Of a stretch of 64,000 nt of DNA, positions 53,549-62,436 are shown piece after piece. Under the pieces are notes generated by a model, which made no database searches, was not told the origin of the DNA, and saw only the letters and a program-made list of their open reading frames with translations. The number at the start of each line of letters is the position of its first letter. Positions within the stretch are counted from its first letter, which is position 1. Source of the DNA: an uncultured Acidobacteriia bacterium (GTDB lineage Bacteria; Acidobacteriota; Terriglobia; Bryobacterales; Bryobacteraceae); NCBI GenBank assembly GCA_903851195.1, contig CAINNJ010000046.1:1-64000 (forward strand), in the 5' to 3' direction. The position numbers and the translations under genes are program-made.

Positions 53549-53956
53549 ATGGAAGTGACAGCAAAATACGTGGGCGGCTCAAAGTTCGAGGCGAATGCGC
53601 GGGGGCACCGGATCGTTTCCGATCAGCCCCCGGACAACGGCGGGGCCGACGAGGGGATGACGCCGCCGGAGCTGCTTCTCGCCTCCCTCGCGACCTGCGC
53701 TGCCTGGTATGCGTCCCGTTATCTGATTGCCCGTGGACTATCCGCCGAGACCCTCGAAGTCCGCGTCAGCGCGGAAAAAGCAAAACAGCCGGCGCGTCTT
53801 TCGTCTTTCCACATCGAACTGACGGCCGCCGGACTCGACGCGCGTACCGAAGAAGGAATGCTGCGCGCCGCCCGCGCCTGCCTGATCCACAACACGCTTC
53901 TTGGCGCGCCGGAAATTGAAGTCTCCCTGAAACCGGCGATTCCCGTGGCGGCCTGA
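53549..53956 (+). CDS. OsmC-family peroxiredoxin-like protein
   Basis: A 135-residue OsmC/Ohr-fold protein. GGSKFEANARGHRIVSDQ, the GMTPPELLLASLATCAAWYA motif with the conserved cysteine, and the second redox-position cysteine in RAARACLIHNTLL fit thiol-dependent peroxide reduction. A GGAGAGG box precedes the ATG. It may be co-regulated with the ECF sigma gene that follows after 20 bases. Confidence 0.85.
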   Translation: MEVTAKYVGGSKFEANARGHRIVSDQPPDNGGADEGMTPPELLLASLATCAAWYASRYLIARGLSAETLEVRVSAEKAKQPARLSSFHIELTAAGLDARTEEGMLRAARACLIHNTLLGAPEIEVSLKPAIPVAA

Positions 53957-53965
53957 GCTTCCACT

Positions 53966-53971
53966 TACAAT
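53966..53971 (+). promoter_or_regulatory. -10 box for a leaderless ECF sigma transcript
   Basis: TACAAT is five bases before the TTG start at 53977, so the transcript would begin at or near the start codon. No Shine-Dalgarno sequence is present there. Confidence 0.4.
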
Positions 53972-53976
53972 CGCTC

Positions 53977-54552
53977 TTGGACCGCACAGACGAAACCGAA
54001 CTGGCCCGCCGCCTGATGTCCGGCGATGCCAACGCCTTCGACGCCTTCGTGGATCACTTCCGGGCAAAGATCTTTCGTTACACGTGGCTGATGTGTGGTC
54101 AGCGCGAAGATGCCGAAGACGTCGCGCAGGATACGCTCCTCCAGGCGTTCGCCAGTTTCGGGCAGCTTCGCGAGCCCGAACGGATCCGTCCCTGGATTTT
54201 TCGCATCGCCAGAAATGCCTGCCTCACGAAGCGGAGAAAGAGTGTGTTCGCGCCGTCTCAGGAACTTTCGGCCGAGGAGTTCCCGCCGGTGGCCGACTGG
54301 TCCGGCCTTCCCGATCGCCAGTTCCTGCAGGCGGAACTCAGACACGTGCTCGAACACTCCATCGGCGCCTTACCGGAGAACTATAAGGCGGTCATGCTGC
54401 TGCGCGACGTGGAGGAACTGTCCACCCACGAAACGGCCGGAATTCTGGATTTAACGGAGGATGTCGTCAAGACCCGCCTGCATCGCGCGCGTCTGGCCGT
54501 CAGGCGGAAACTCGTTGAATACCTGCGGGTCAGACCGTTGGGAGGCGGATAG
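53977..54552 (+). CDS. ECF-type RNA polymerase sigma factor
   Basis: A 191-residue sigma-70 family ECF factor. Region 2 lies in LARRLMSGDANAFDAFVDHF and REDAEDVAQDTLLQAFASF (binding core and -10); region 4 in IGALPENYKAVMLLRDVEEL with the HTH TAGILDLTEDVVKTRLHRAR (binding -35). It starts with a TTG behind a TACAAT box. The anti-sigma gene starts two bases after its stop, a classic sigma/anti-sigma pair. Confidence 0.85.
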   Translation: MDRTDETELARRLMSGDANAFDAFVDHFRAKIFRYTWLMCGQREDAEDVAQDTLLQAFASFGQLREPERIRPWIFRIARNACLTKRRKSVFAPSQELSAEEFPPVADWSGLPDRQFLQAELRHVLEHSIGALPENYKAVMLLRDVEELSTHETAGILDLTEDVVKTRLHRARLAVRRKLVEYLRVRPLGGG

Positions 54553-54554
54553 GA

Positions 54555-54875
54555 ATGGCGCCGTTTCGGCCGGATGAGAAATGCGAAGAGATCTTCGCCC
54601 TGCTTTCGGAGTTTCTGAACGGGGAACTGCCGTCCGAAGTGTGTGAACGAATCGGGCGGCACATCGCGGATTGCCAGCCGTGCGCGGTTTTGGTGGAGAG
54701 TCTTCGCAAGACGGTGGACATCTGCCGCCAGTTCCGCCCCGGCATTCAGCCCGGACCGCTCGGCGAACAGGCCAGGAATCGTTTGATGGAAGCCTGCCGC
54801 GGAATGCTGGCGGGCCGAAAGAGGGCGGATTATGTACCAACATGTCTCTTGCCAACCGGCAACATGTGCTGGTGA
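54555..54875 (+). CDS. soluble zinc-finger anti-sigma factor (ZAS-like)
   Basis: A 106-residue protein. CEEIFALLSEFLNGELP and RIGRHIADCQPC carry the H-x3-C-x2-C zinc signature of anti-sigma factors. A basic region follows and there is no membrane segment, so it is a cytoplasmic member. It is two bases downstream of the ECF sigma gene. Its last ~10 residues (LPTGNMCW) look unlike the family, so the 3' end may be altered. Confidence 0.7.
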   Translation: MAPFRPDEKCEEIFALLSEFLNGELPSEVCERIGRHIADCQPCAVLVESLRKTVDICRQFRPGIQPGPLGEQARNRLMEACRGMLAGRKRADYVPTCLLPTGNMCW

Positions 54876-55018
54876 CCATCTCCGGCCTTCCGACAAACGC
54901 AGGCGACCTGGCCGGCTGTTTCGATCCGGAAGAATGGGCGGCCGCCAAACAAGACGATATCAGCCTCCAGGAAGTCCGCGAAACCCTTTCGTCGATTCCG
55001 GGGTCGCTGGCGGGACGC
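54842..55018 (+). pseudogene. remnant resembling a small PIN-associated antitoxin
   Basis: A frame from MSLANRQHV holds EEWAAAKQDDISLQEVRETL and SSIPGSLAG, which I recall as the helical core of small antitoxins encoded before PIN toxins. The frame then runs on into unrelated basic residues (RRRRITGRALIG) to 55231. It overlaps the anti-sigma end. The remaining sequence up to 55182 has no gene I can support. A decayed fragment. Confidence 0.3.
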
Positions 55019-55191
55019 CGTCGTCGCATCACGGGACGAGCCCTGATTGGACTTTCTGACATAGCTTGTCGCGCCGAATTTCCGACACCGCTGAAGAGGA
55101 TCCGAAGCCGAACTTGGCATCGTTCCGTCCCCTCGCTCGCCGCAATCCTCAAGTTTGACCTCCCGTTCAACCAGGCGGTACCGTGGAAAAC

Positions 55192-55458
55192 ATGGAAACG
55201 CTTCACCTGGAATTGCTGGTCGAACTCGTAACCGCGGCAAAACCCGATCAGGGGAACGGCGTTTCTCACGAAGCCGCGAAACGGATCGCGCTGGAGTTGT
55301 TCCGTGAAGACAAGATCTCACTGGGTCGCGCTGCCGAACTCTGTCAAACTCCCATTGAGGCATTCATGGAATACGTCAGTCGTCATGGAGTGCCCTTACA
55401 TTACGGACTGGATGATCTCCACGAAGACTGGCAGACGATCAATCGCCTGCGTTTGTAA
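55192..55458 (+). CDS. UPF0175-family antitoxin
   Basis: An 88-residue protein from the ATG at 55192 (the track uses a GTG three codons earlier). RIALELFREDKISLGRAAEL is the UPF0175 signature; FMEYVSRHGVPLHYGLDDL and DWQTIN complete it. Such genes are almost always followed by a DUF3368 PIN toxin, and a decayed one begins nine bases downstream, so the antitoxin has outlived its toxin. Confidence 0.75.
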   Translation: METLHLELLVELVTAAKPDQGNGVSHEAAKRIALELFREDKISLGRAAELCQTPIEAFMEYVSRHGVPLHYGLDDLHEDWQTINRLRL

Positions 55459-55467
55459 CGACTATCT

Positions 55468-55617
55468 GTGAGAGTCGTTTCCGACGCGTCGCCCCTCATC
55501 GCACTCGCACGGCCTTTTCGAACTCGAACGAAACTGATTGCCTCGACTTCTGCGGAAGCTCCATGGCCGCGTGCTGATTCCCAGCGAAGTGTAGGTCGAG
55601 GTCATGATTTGCCGGTG
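55468..55617 (+). pseudogene. decayed DUF3368 PIN-domain toxin
   Basis: Starts MRVVSDASPLIALAR, the DUF3368 opening with its metal aspartate. A frameshift follows within 30 bases. Another frame resumes RLLRKLHGRVLIPSEV, then a TAG stop and VEVM, as in DUF3368 proteins. After about 150 bases all similarity ends in C-rich sequence. The toxin is thus inactivated by a frameshift, a stop and loss of its 3' two-thirds. 55618-55736 is C-rich spacer. Confidence 0.7.
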
Positions 55618-55736
55618 ACAACAATTTCCAAATTTCTTCACCCTCCGTAACCCCATCAAACCAAAACAAAACCCGCCCCACCGCCCATCCCCCCACCCCG
55701 TATCCCGCCCACGCCCTTCCTCCATAATCAAACCGC

Positions 55737-56441
55737 ATGAGGACCGAACTCCAGCGCGAAGCCGCCCGCCGCAACGGCGCCAAATCCCGCGGCCCCCGCA
55801 CGCCCGCCGGCAAAGCCGTCTCCGCCCGCAACTCCTTCCGCCACGGCTGCTATGCCCGCGGCGGCTCCCCGGAAACCAACACCCACCTCGCCAACCTCGA
55901 CGCCCAACTCGCCGAACGCCCCATGCCCGCCCTCCCCCCGCGCGACCGCCTCACCCCGCATCACATTAAGCAGGACCACATCAACCTGCTCGCCCAATGG
56001 CTGCGCTGGAAACTCCACACACTCACGGCCTTCGAAACCCGCCTCCTCCAAACCGAAATCGCCCGTCAGCGCCGTCACGCCCAAAACGAACCGCAACCCG
56101 ATCCCACCGATCAGGTCCTCGCCGTTCGCGCCTACACCCGCCTGATGAAAGAAACCCGCATTCTCCAAACCCTCGCCCGCCGGGAAGGCGCCCTGCACCA
56201 CCAGATCCTGCGCCTCGCCGCCCTCGCCGTCGAACTCCAGAACCGCGAAAATAAAACGCAACGGAACGAACCCGGCAACTTCGGGGTCCCCGCCCCGAAA
56301 AAAATTGCAGAGGAACGAACCCGGCACTCCCACCCGCCCCGCCTGCCGCGCCGCCCCGCCTCCCGGCACTCCCACCCTCCCAACATCCCCCGCCCACCCC
56401 ACTCGCTGCGAAACGCCGCCGCATCTGTAACAATCGGTAGC
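55737..56441 (+). CDS. HG-family protein, read in frame into DPP III
   Basis: MRTELQREAARRNGAKSRGP, then RTPAGKAVSARNSFRHGC, is the conserved N-terminus of the acidobacterial family also seen as a remnant at 4751. A basic region (LTPHHIKQDHINLLAQWLRW) and a helical stretch follow, then ENKTQRNEPGN and Pro/His-rich C-tract sequence to residue 235. No stop separates it from the DPP III signal peptide. The natural end of the protein is unclear; 55737-56280 looks conserved and the rest looks like spacer. Function unknown. Confidence 0.5.
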
Positions 56442-58388
56442 GTGCGAGCCTTTCTCATTTCTTTACTCGTCTGCGGCCTCAGCTTTGCCGCATCCCCTCT
56501 GGTCGATCGCGTCGGCAAAACCGCCTTCGTCCAGCTCGAAGCGGACAGCTTCAACAGCCTCACCCCGAAGCAGCAGGCGCTCGCCTGGTGTCTCTCCCAG
56601 GCCTCCATCGCCATCGACCCCATCATTTACGATCAGGAATCCCGCTTCGGCCTGCGCCAGAAACGCGTCCTCGAAGCCGTGGTCGCCAATAAAGCCGGCG
56701 TCGATCCGGCCCTTTACGGCAAAATTCTCGATTTCACCAAGCTTTTCTGGGGCAATAAAGGCAATCACAACGAACTCACCTCCCAGAAGGTCATGCCGGA
56801 GTTCACCGCCGCCGACCTGAAGCGCGCTCTCACCCAGGCCGGCCACAAAGAACTGCTCGTCGAAGTCGATGCCCTCCAGGCCTCCCTCTTCGACCCCAAC
56901 TTCGAACCTCTGATGACCGCCAAAAGCCCGGCCGGCGGGAAGGACATCCTCCAGGCCAGCGCCAATAACTTCTATTTCGGCGTGGCACAGGCGGATCTGA
57001 AGGGCTTTACCGAAAAATATCGCCTCAATTCCCGCGTCATTAAGGAAAGCGGGAAACTCGTCGAAGAAGTCTACCGCGCCGGCACCCCCGACGGCCGCGT
57101 GAAACCCGGCCTCTACGCCGAATATCTGCGCAAAGCCAACAGCTTCCTCGAAAAGGCCAAAACCTACGCCGAACCGGCTCAGGCCAAAGTCATCGACGAA
57201 CTCATTCGCTACTACCAGACCGGCGAATACAGCGACTGGCACCAGTTCGGCGTCGACTGGGTCCAGAACGATTCCCCCGTCGATTTCGCCAACGGCTTCA
57301 TCGAAATCTACCGCGACGCCCGCGGCGCCAAAGGCACTTCGCAAAGCTTCGTCTGCATCACGGACCAGAAACTCTCCGCCGCCATTCACAAGATCGCCGA
57401 TAACGCGCAGTACTTCGAAGACCGCGCCCCCTGGAACGCTCTCTATAAGAAGCAGGGCGTCAAACCGCCCACCGCGAAGGCCGTGCAGACCACGGTTCTC
57501 ACCGGCGATTTCCACGTCACCACCATCGGCGACAATCTCCCGAATGAGGACGACATTCGCGCCAAATACGGCTCGAAGAGTTTCCTTTTCACCAGCAGTT
57601 CCAGCTCTTTCGGCGTCGTCACCGGCTCGGCCATGGTTGACGAATTCGTGCTGTCTCCCGCCGAAGCCGAACTCGACCGCAAATACGGCAATGAGGCCGA
57701 TGAACTCCTCACCGCCATGCATGAAGTCATCGGTCACGGCTCCGGCAAACTGAATCCGAAGCTCACGAACGTGGCGTCTTTTTACCTGAAGGAATACTTT
57801 TCCACGCTCGAAGAGGCCCGCGCCGACCTCATGGCGCTCTGGAACGTCTTCGATCCCAAACTGAAGGAACTCGGCATCGTCTCCTCGGACGATATCGGCC
57901 GCGTGATGTATAACAGCGCCGCCCGCACCCTGATCACCCAGTTGCGCCGCATCCCCGCCGGCGACACCATCGAGGAAGATCACCAGCGCAACCGCCAGCT
58001 CATCGCCAACTACATTCTCGATAAAACCGGCGCCATCGCCTACGAACACCGCAACGGCAAGACTTACGTGGTCGTGAAGGATTACGCCAAAATGCGCGAA
58101 GGCGTCGGCATGCTGCTCGCCGAACTCATGCGCATCAAAGGCGAAGGCGATTACGACGCCATCAAAAAACTCATCGACCAGTACGGCGTCCACTTCGACC
58201 CGAAGGTTCGCGACGAAATGGTCGCCCGCTACGAAAAGCTGAACCTGCCCACCTACTGGGCCGGCGTGAATTCCGATCTGACCCCGCATTTCGACGCGAA
58301 GGGCAACATCACGAAGGTCGATATCAGCTACCCGCGCGATGTCGTGAAACAACAACTGGCCTACAGCGCCATGTACACAGTGAAGTAA
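56442..58388 (+). CDS. dipeptidyl peptidase III (M49 family), exported
   Basis: The product from a GTG at 56442 is 648 residues with a signal peptide (RAFLISLLVCGLSFAA), cleaved near ASP. The M49 zinc site is HEVIGHGSGK, i.e. HEXXGH rather than the HEXXXGH of animal enzymes, and EEARADLMALW is the second zinc/glutamate motif. It removes dipeptides from peptide N-termini, here outside the cytoplasm. Only the absence of a stop links it to the HG-family gene upstream. No SD is seen. The ADOP permease starts immediately after its TAA. Confidence 0.85.
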   Translation: MRAFLISLLVCGLSFAASPLVDRVGKTAFVQLEADSFNSLTPKQQALAWCLSQASIAIDPIIYDQESRFGLRQKRVLEAVVANKAGVDPALYGKILDFTKLFWGNKGNHNELTSQKVMPEFTAADLKRALTQAGHKELLVEVDALQASLFDPNFEPLMTAKSPAGGKDILQASANNFYFGVAQADLKGFTEKYRLNSRVIKESGKLVEEVYRAGTPDGRVKPGLYAEYLRKANSFLEKAKTYAEPAQAKVIDELIRYYQTGEYSDWHQFGVDWVQNDSPVDFANGFIEIYRDARGAKGTSQSFVCITDQKLSAAIHKIADNAQYFEDRAPWNALYKKQGVKPPTAKAVQTTVLTGDFHVTTIGDNLPNEDDIRAKYGSKSFLFTSSSSSFGVVTGSAMVDEFVLSPAEAELDRKYGNEADELLTAMHEVIGHGSGKLNPKLTNVASFYLKEYFSTLEEARADLMALWNVFDPKLKELGIVSSDDIGRVMYNSAARTLITQLRRIPAGDTIEEDHQRNRQLIANYILDKTGAIAYEHRNGKTYVVVKDYAKMREGVGMLLAELMRIKGEGDYDAIKKLIDQYGVHFDPKVRDEMVARYEKLNLPTYWAGVNSDLTPHFDAKGNITKVDISYPRDVVKQQLAYSAMYTVK

Positions 58389-60776
58389 ATGAGGGTCCTG
58401 CTCCGGAACCGGCGCGCTTACCTTCCGGCCGTCGCGATCCTCGCCCTGGGTCTCGGCATGAGCGTCGCGATGTTTTCGCTGGTGGACGCGGTGCTTCTGC
58501 GCCCCCTGCCGTTCCCGGATCAGGACCGGATTCACGTCATCTGGAAGACCGATCCGCAGGCGGGCGTGCAGGTCGGGGAACTCGCCTACCCCGAGCTTGC
58601 GGACTTGCAACACGGCGTCCCGGAATTCGAGGCCGTGGCGCTGCTTCCCACGTCGCTTTATGGCTACGGCAGAGTTCTGCAGAACGGCGACAGAGAGCCG
58701 GTGCAGATCGAAAGCACTCCCGTCTCGCACGATTTCTTCCGCGTCCTCGGCGTCGTGCCCCGCCTGGGACGCGACTTCAACGCGGCCGATGAACGCGTCG
58801 GCTCGGCCCCGGTCGTCGTCCTTTCCGATCGCGTCTGGCAAACCGAGTTCGCCGCCGACCCCGCCATCGTCGGGCGCAGCATCCGCCTCAACCAGCAGGA
58901 CGTCACCGTCATCGGCGTTATGGCGCCGGACGTGGAATTCCCGCGCGGCGCGGGCCTCTGGATCCCTCTTGGCGTGGACGCGCGCATCGTGGACCGGCGC
59001 GGCGCGACCTTCCTCCAGGCCATCGCGCGCGCCCGCCCCGGCTTCGGGAATACCCGGATCGCCGCGGATGTGAACGCGCTCTTCCACCGGGTCGCGCGGG
59101 AACATCCCGAAGCCGAATACGGCGACCAGTCGGCGGTCGTCACCCCTTTGGTCGAATACTGGACCGGCTCGGCCCGCGCCCATCTGTGGATCATGCTCGG
59201 CGCGTCGCTGCTCCTGCTGGTTGCCGCAATCGTGAGCGCGGGCAATCTGATTCTGTCCCGCACTCTGTCGCGATCCCAGGAGTTTGCCGTTCGGATGGCG
59301 CTCGGTGCGCGCCGCCGGGAAATTCTTATCCAACTCGCCGGAGAAGGCGCACTGATCTCGCTGCTCGCCGCAATCGCCGGACTGGCCGTCGCGCAAACCG
59401 CCGTCCGTCTCCTGATCAGCTGGGCCCCCTCCGATATCCCGCGCCTGCTGAACGCCTCGGTCGATCTCCGCAGCTTCTGTTTCGCTGCGACTGTCGCCGC
59501 CCTGGCCGCCATCGCCTGCGTCGCGATTCCCGGCCGCACCGCCACGCAACTCCAGCTCGAAACGGCGTTACGCGAGGGCGGCGCGCGCCTCTCCCTCTCA
59601 CGCCGCGGCAACCGGACCAGAGGCTTTTTCGTCCTCACGCAGGCTGCCGTCACCGTCGTGCTGCTCGGCATGGCGGCACTGCTCGTTCTGAGCTACCGGG
59701 GCATGATCTCAGCGGACACGGGATTCAGCCATCGCGACGCTCTCACCATGAACCTGCAGTGGCGCGGCATTTCCGATCCGCAGGCCCGGCGGGCCGTCTA
59801 CGCGAAACTGCTCCATCAACTGCGGCAAGCGCCCGGTGTCACCGCTGCCGCCGCCGTTCTGCTGCGTCCTCTCGAAGGCGGCATCGGGTGGGACGTCTCT
59901 TACGACCTCGCCGGCGGGCAAAGCGCACAGGCCGGCCGCGTGCTGCCGAAGGCGAACTATGAAGTGGTTACGCCCGGTTATTTCGATGCCGTCGGCACCA
60001 CTCTCCTCGAAGGCCGCGACTTTAACGACCATGACACGGCCGATTCCGAACCGGTCGTCATCGTTAGCGGAAGCCTCGCCGCACGGATTCGCGCGGCCGG
60101 TTTCGCCCCGCTTGGACACCGTATCCGGCTGGGCCTCGGTCCGGCGGAAGGCGAAAAGATCGTCGGCATCGCGGCCGATGCCCGCTACCGCAACATCGCC
60201 CAGACTGGCGCCGACATCTTCGTGCCCGCGCCGCAGGCCGCCGCCCCGACGAACTATCTGGCGATTCGCGGCTCTGCCTCCGCCCGCGAGTTGAGCGCCC
60301 TGGTCCGGCACACCCTCGCGGAGATCGACCCGGCCCAGGCCATCGCCGGCGTCGCGACCATCGGCGAACTCATCGACCGCAACGCCGCCCGCCATCGCTT
60401 CAACATGGTCCTGCTGCTCTGGTTCGGCGTCTGTGCCGCGGTGCTCGCCGCCACCGGAGTCTACAGTGTTCTCGCGGAAGCCGTGGTCGTCCGCCGCCAT
60501 GAGATCGCCATCCGCATCGCGCTCGGCGCTCCCGCCCTTCGCCTCGTCCGGGACATCGTGTCCGGCACGCTGGCTTTCGTGGTGGCGGGCGAATTGCTGG
60601 GTATTGCTGTATTCCGGATTCTGGGCAGCGCCGGCGCCGAACTGTTTTACGGCGTCACGGCTTCGGATCCCGTGGTTCCCGGCGTCGTAGCGGTTCTGCT
60701 GTTTCTTTTGTCGCTGGCGGCAGCCGCAAAACCGGCCCGTGCGGCCGCCCTTCGGAACTGGACAGGACAAAAATGA
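58389..60776 (+). CDS. ADOP-type ABC transporter permease
   Basis: A 795-residue protein with two MacB-periplasmic/FtsX units, the acidobacterial duplicated orphan permease layout. First unit: AYLPAVAILALGLGMSVAMF, an extracytoplasmic MacB-like part (LLRPLPFPDQDRIHVIWKTD) and a three-helix FtsX segment with SRSQEFAVRMALGARRREIL. Second unit: FFVLTQAAVTVVLLGMAALL and RRHEIAIRIALGAPALRLV. It starts slightly short of typical members, lacking the usual leader (e.g. RYGIRMLRKNPGF). No ATPase gene is adjacent, as is normal for this group. Confidence 0.85.
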   Translation: MRVLLRNRRAYLPAVAILALGLGMSVAMFSLVDAVLLRPLPFPDQDRIHVIWKTDPQAGVQVGELAYPELADLQHGVPEFEAVALLPTSLYGYGRVLQNGDREPVQIESTPVSHDFFRVLGVVPRLGRDFNAADERVGSAPVVVLSDRVWQTEFAADPAIVGRSIRLNQQDVTVIGVMAPDVEFPRGAGLWIPLGVDARIVDRRGATFLQAIARARPGFGNTRIAADVNALFHRVAREHPEAEYGDQSAVVTPLVEYWTGSARAHLWIMLGASLLLLVAAIVSAGNLILSRTLSRSQEFAVRMALGARRREILIQLAGEGALISLLAAIAGLAVAQTAVRLLISWAPSDIPRLLNASVDLRSFCFAATVAALAAIACVAIPGRTATQLQLETALREGGARLSLSRRGNRTRGFFVLTQAAVTVVLLGMAALLVLSYRGMISADTGFSHRDALTMNLQWRGISDPQARRAVYAKLLHQLRQAPGVTAAAAVLLRPLEGGIGWDVSYDLAGGQSAQAGRVLPKANYEVVTPGYFDAVGTTLLEGRDFNDHDTADSEPVVIVSGSLAARIRAAGFAPLGHRIRLGLGPAEGEKIVGIAADARYRNIAQTGADIFVPAPQAAAPTNYLAIRGSASARELSALVRHTLAEIDPAQAIAGVATIGELIDRNAARHRFNMVLLLWFGVCAAVLAATGVYSVLAEAVVVRRHEIAIRIALGAPALRLVRDIVSGTLAFVVAGELLGIAVFRILGSAGAELFYGVTASDPVVPGVVAVLLFLLSLAAAAKPARAAALRNWTGQK

Positions 60777-61144
60777 CACCTCCCTTCCTGACGAAATCCC
60801 GCGCCACCACCGCGATCGTCGCCGGAGTCGCGGCCGATCTGATTCAGTTGCCGCTGACGCTCGGTTTTCTCTCGGGAGTTTTTTCCGTGCAGGCCGAAGC
60901 GCTCGACCTCCTGATCGACATCGGTATGGCGGGCCTCACCACCAGCCTGCTCGGCTTCCACTGGACCCTTCTGCCCACGGCTCTGATCGAGACCGTGCCG
61001 GGACTGGACGTCGCTCCCACCTGGACGGCCTGTGTCTCCTATGTCGTCTGGAAACGCACCCGGCCTTCCGTTACCGACACCACGTCTTCCGCGGTCACCC
61101 CGGGAGCCATCTCCAAAACCAGGAGCCCGTCCGGTGTCACCTGA
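60773..61144 (+). CDS. hypothetical membrane protein overlapping scoB antisense
   Basis: Starts with an ATGA overlap with the permease gene. Residues 1-95 have hydrophobic stretches ([40 protein letters not shown]) and look like a small membrane protein of unrecognised family. The last ~30 codons are antisense to scoB and read as a shadow, so the natural 3' end was probably lost. Confidence 0.45.
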   Translation: MTPPFLTKSRATTAIVAGVAADLIQLPLTLGFLSGVFSVQAEALDLLIDIGMAGLTTSLLGFHWTLLPTALIETVPGLDVAPTWTACVSYVVWKRTRPSVTDTTSSAVTPGAISKTRSPSGVT

Positions 61145-61695
61145 ATCACCGCCAGTTCCGTGATGATCAGGTCCACCACGCCGTAACCGGTGAGCGGCAG
61201 CGTGCACTGCCGCAGGATCTTCGGGGCGCCGGCTTTTGTGGTGTGCTCCATGGCGACAATCACCCGTCTCGTGGACGCCACCAGATCCATCGCGCCGCCC
61301 ATACCGGTCACCATGCGGCCCGGCACCATCCAGTTGGCGAGATTGCCCGTCTCGTCCACTTCCATGGCCCCGAGAATACTGACGTCCATGTGCCCGCCGC
61401 GAATGATCGCGAACGAGTCCGCGCTTGAGAAATACGCCGAGCCGGGCAGTTCGGTCACGCTCTCTTTTCCGGCGTTCGTCAGGTCCGCGTCTTCCATCCC
61501 CGGCCAGGGATACGGGCCGACGCCGAGCATCCCGATCTCGGCCTGCAGCGTCACTTCGACGCCTTCCGGGACGTAGTTCGCAACCATCGTCGGAATGCCG
61601 ATGCCGAGGTTGACGTAGTCGCCGTTCCGCAGTTCGAGCGCGGCGCGGCGGGCGATGCGTTCCCGCCGTTCCGAGTCGGTCAGGGGCGGGATCAT
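61039..61695 (-). CDS. scoB: 3-oxoacid CoA-transferase subunit B
   Basis: A 218-residue beta subunit. [33 protein letters not shown] with the catalytic glutamate (usually SENG, here AEIG), [17 protein letters not shown] and [19 protein letters not shown] are diagnostic. With ScoA it transfers CoA between succinyl-CoA and 3-oxoacids. It overlaps scoA by four bases. Confidence 0.9.
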   Translation of the reverse strand: MIPPLTDSERRERIARRAALELRNGDYVNLGIGIPTMVANYVPEGVEVTLQAEIGMLGVGPYPWPGMEDADLTNAGKESVTELPGSAYFSSADSFAIIRGGHMDVSILGAMEVDETGNLANWMVPGRMVTGMGGAMDLVASTRRVIVAMEHTTKAGAPKILRQCTLPLTGYGVVDLIITELAVIQVTPDGLLVLEMAPGVTAEDVVSVTEGRVRFQTT

Positions 61696-62414
61696 GCTGT
61701 CCGGTACCGCAGGCGGTCGATGCGCCGCTCATAGAGTTCGCCGCGGACGATGCGCTGGACGAAAATCCCCGGCGTCACGATGTGGTCCCCGTCGATCTCC
61801 CCGGGCTCGACCAGGTGCTCCACCTCGGCGATGGTGACACTTGCTGCGGTCGCCATCAGCGGATTGAAGTTGCGCGCGGTCTTCCGGTAGACAAGGTTGC
61901 CTTTGAGGTCGCCGCGCCACGCTTTGACCAGAGCGTAATCGGCATGGAGCGCTTCTTCGAGCAGGTACTGCCGGCCGCCGAAGGTGCGGGTTTCCTTGCC
62001 TTCGGCCACGACGGTGCCGACTCCGGTCGGCGTGTAAAACGCGGGGATACCGGCCCCCGCCGCCCGGATTCGCTCCGCCAGCGTGCCCTGTGGGACGAGG
62101 TTGAGCTTCAGCGCGCCGGAGAACGCGAGTTCCTGCAGCCGGCGGTTCCCGCCGACGTAACTGGCTGTCTGTTCGGCGACCGCGCCCGCTTCGAGCAGCA
62201 GTCCCATGCCGGCGCCTTCAATGCCGGTGTCGTTGGAAATGGTGTGGAGGCCGCGCACGCATCTTCGCGCCAGCGCGCGGATCAGATTCTCGGGGATGCC
62301 GCACAGCCCGAAGCCGCCCACCATCACGGTGGCGCCGTCGGGGATATCGGCGACCGCGGCCTCCGAGCTGGCCGCAACTTTGTCCAAAGTTCTTATCAAA
62401 GGAGTAGGCTTCAT
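61692..62414 (-). CDS. scoA: 3-oxoacid CoA-transferase subunit A
   Basis: A 240-residue alpha subunit: [19 protein letters not shown] near the N-terminus, [47 protein letters not shown]-like motif and [16 protein letters not shown]. The ATG at 62414 ([11 protein letters not shown]) gives the canonical start; another at 62432 adds six residues, and the track start at 62585 lies inside the divergent cupin gene. Confidence 0.9.
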   Translation of the reverse strand: MKPTPLIRTLDKVAASSEAAVADIPDGATVMVGGFGLCGIPENLIRALARRCVRGLHTISNDTGIEGAGMGLLLEAGAVAEQTASYVGGNRRLQELAFSGALKLNLVPQGTLAERIRAAGAGIPAFYTPTGVGTVVAEGKETRTFGGRQYLLEEALHADYALVKAWRGDLKGNLVYRKTARNFNPLMATAASVTIAEVEHLVEPGEIDGDHIVTPGIFVQRIVRGELYERRIDRLRYRTA

Positions 62415-62436
62415 GTTATAGAATTGCGCCATCACG

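Noticed and set aside
56463-59549. 1028-codon open frame on the minus strand
   Set aside because: Antisense to DPP III and the ADOP permease; repetitive Gly/Val/Asp/Ala composition typical of a shadow frame.
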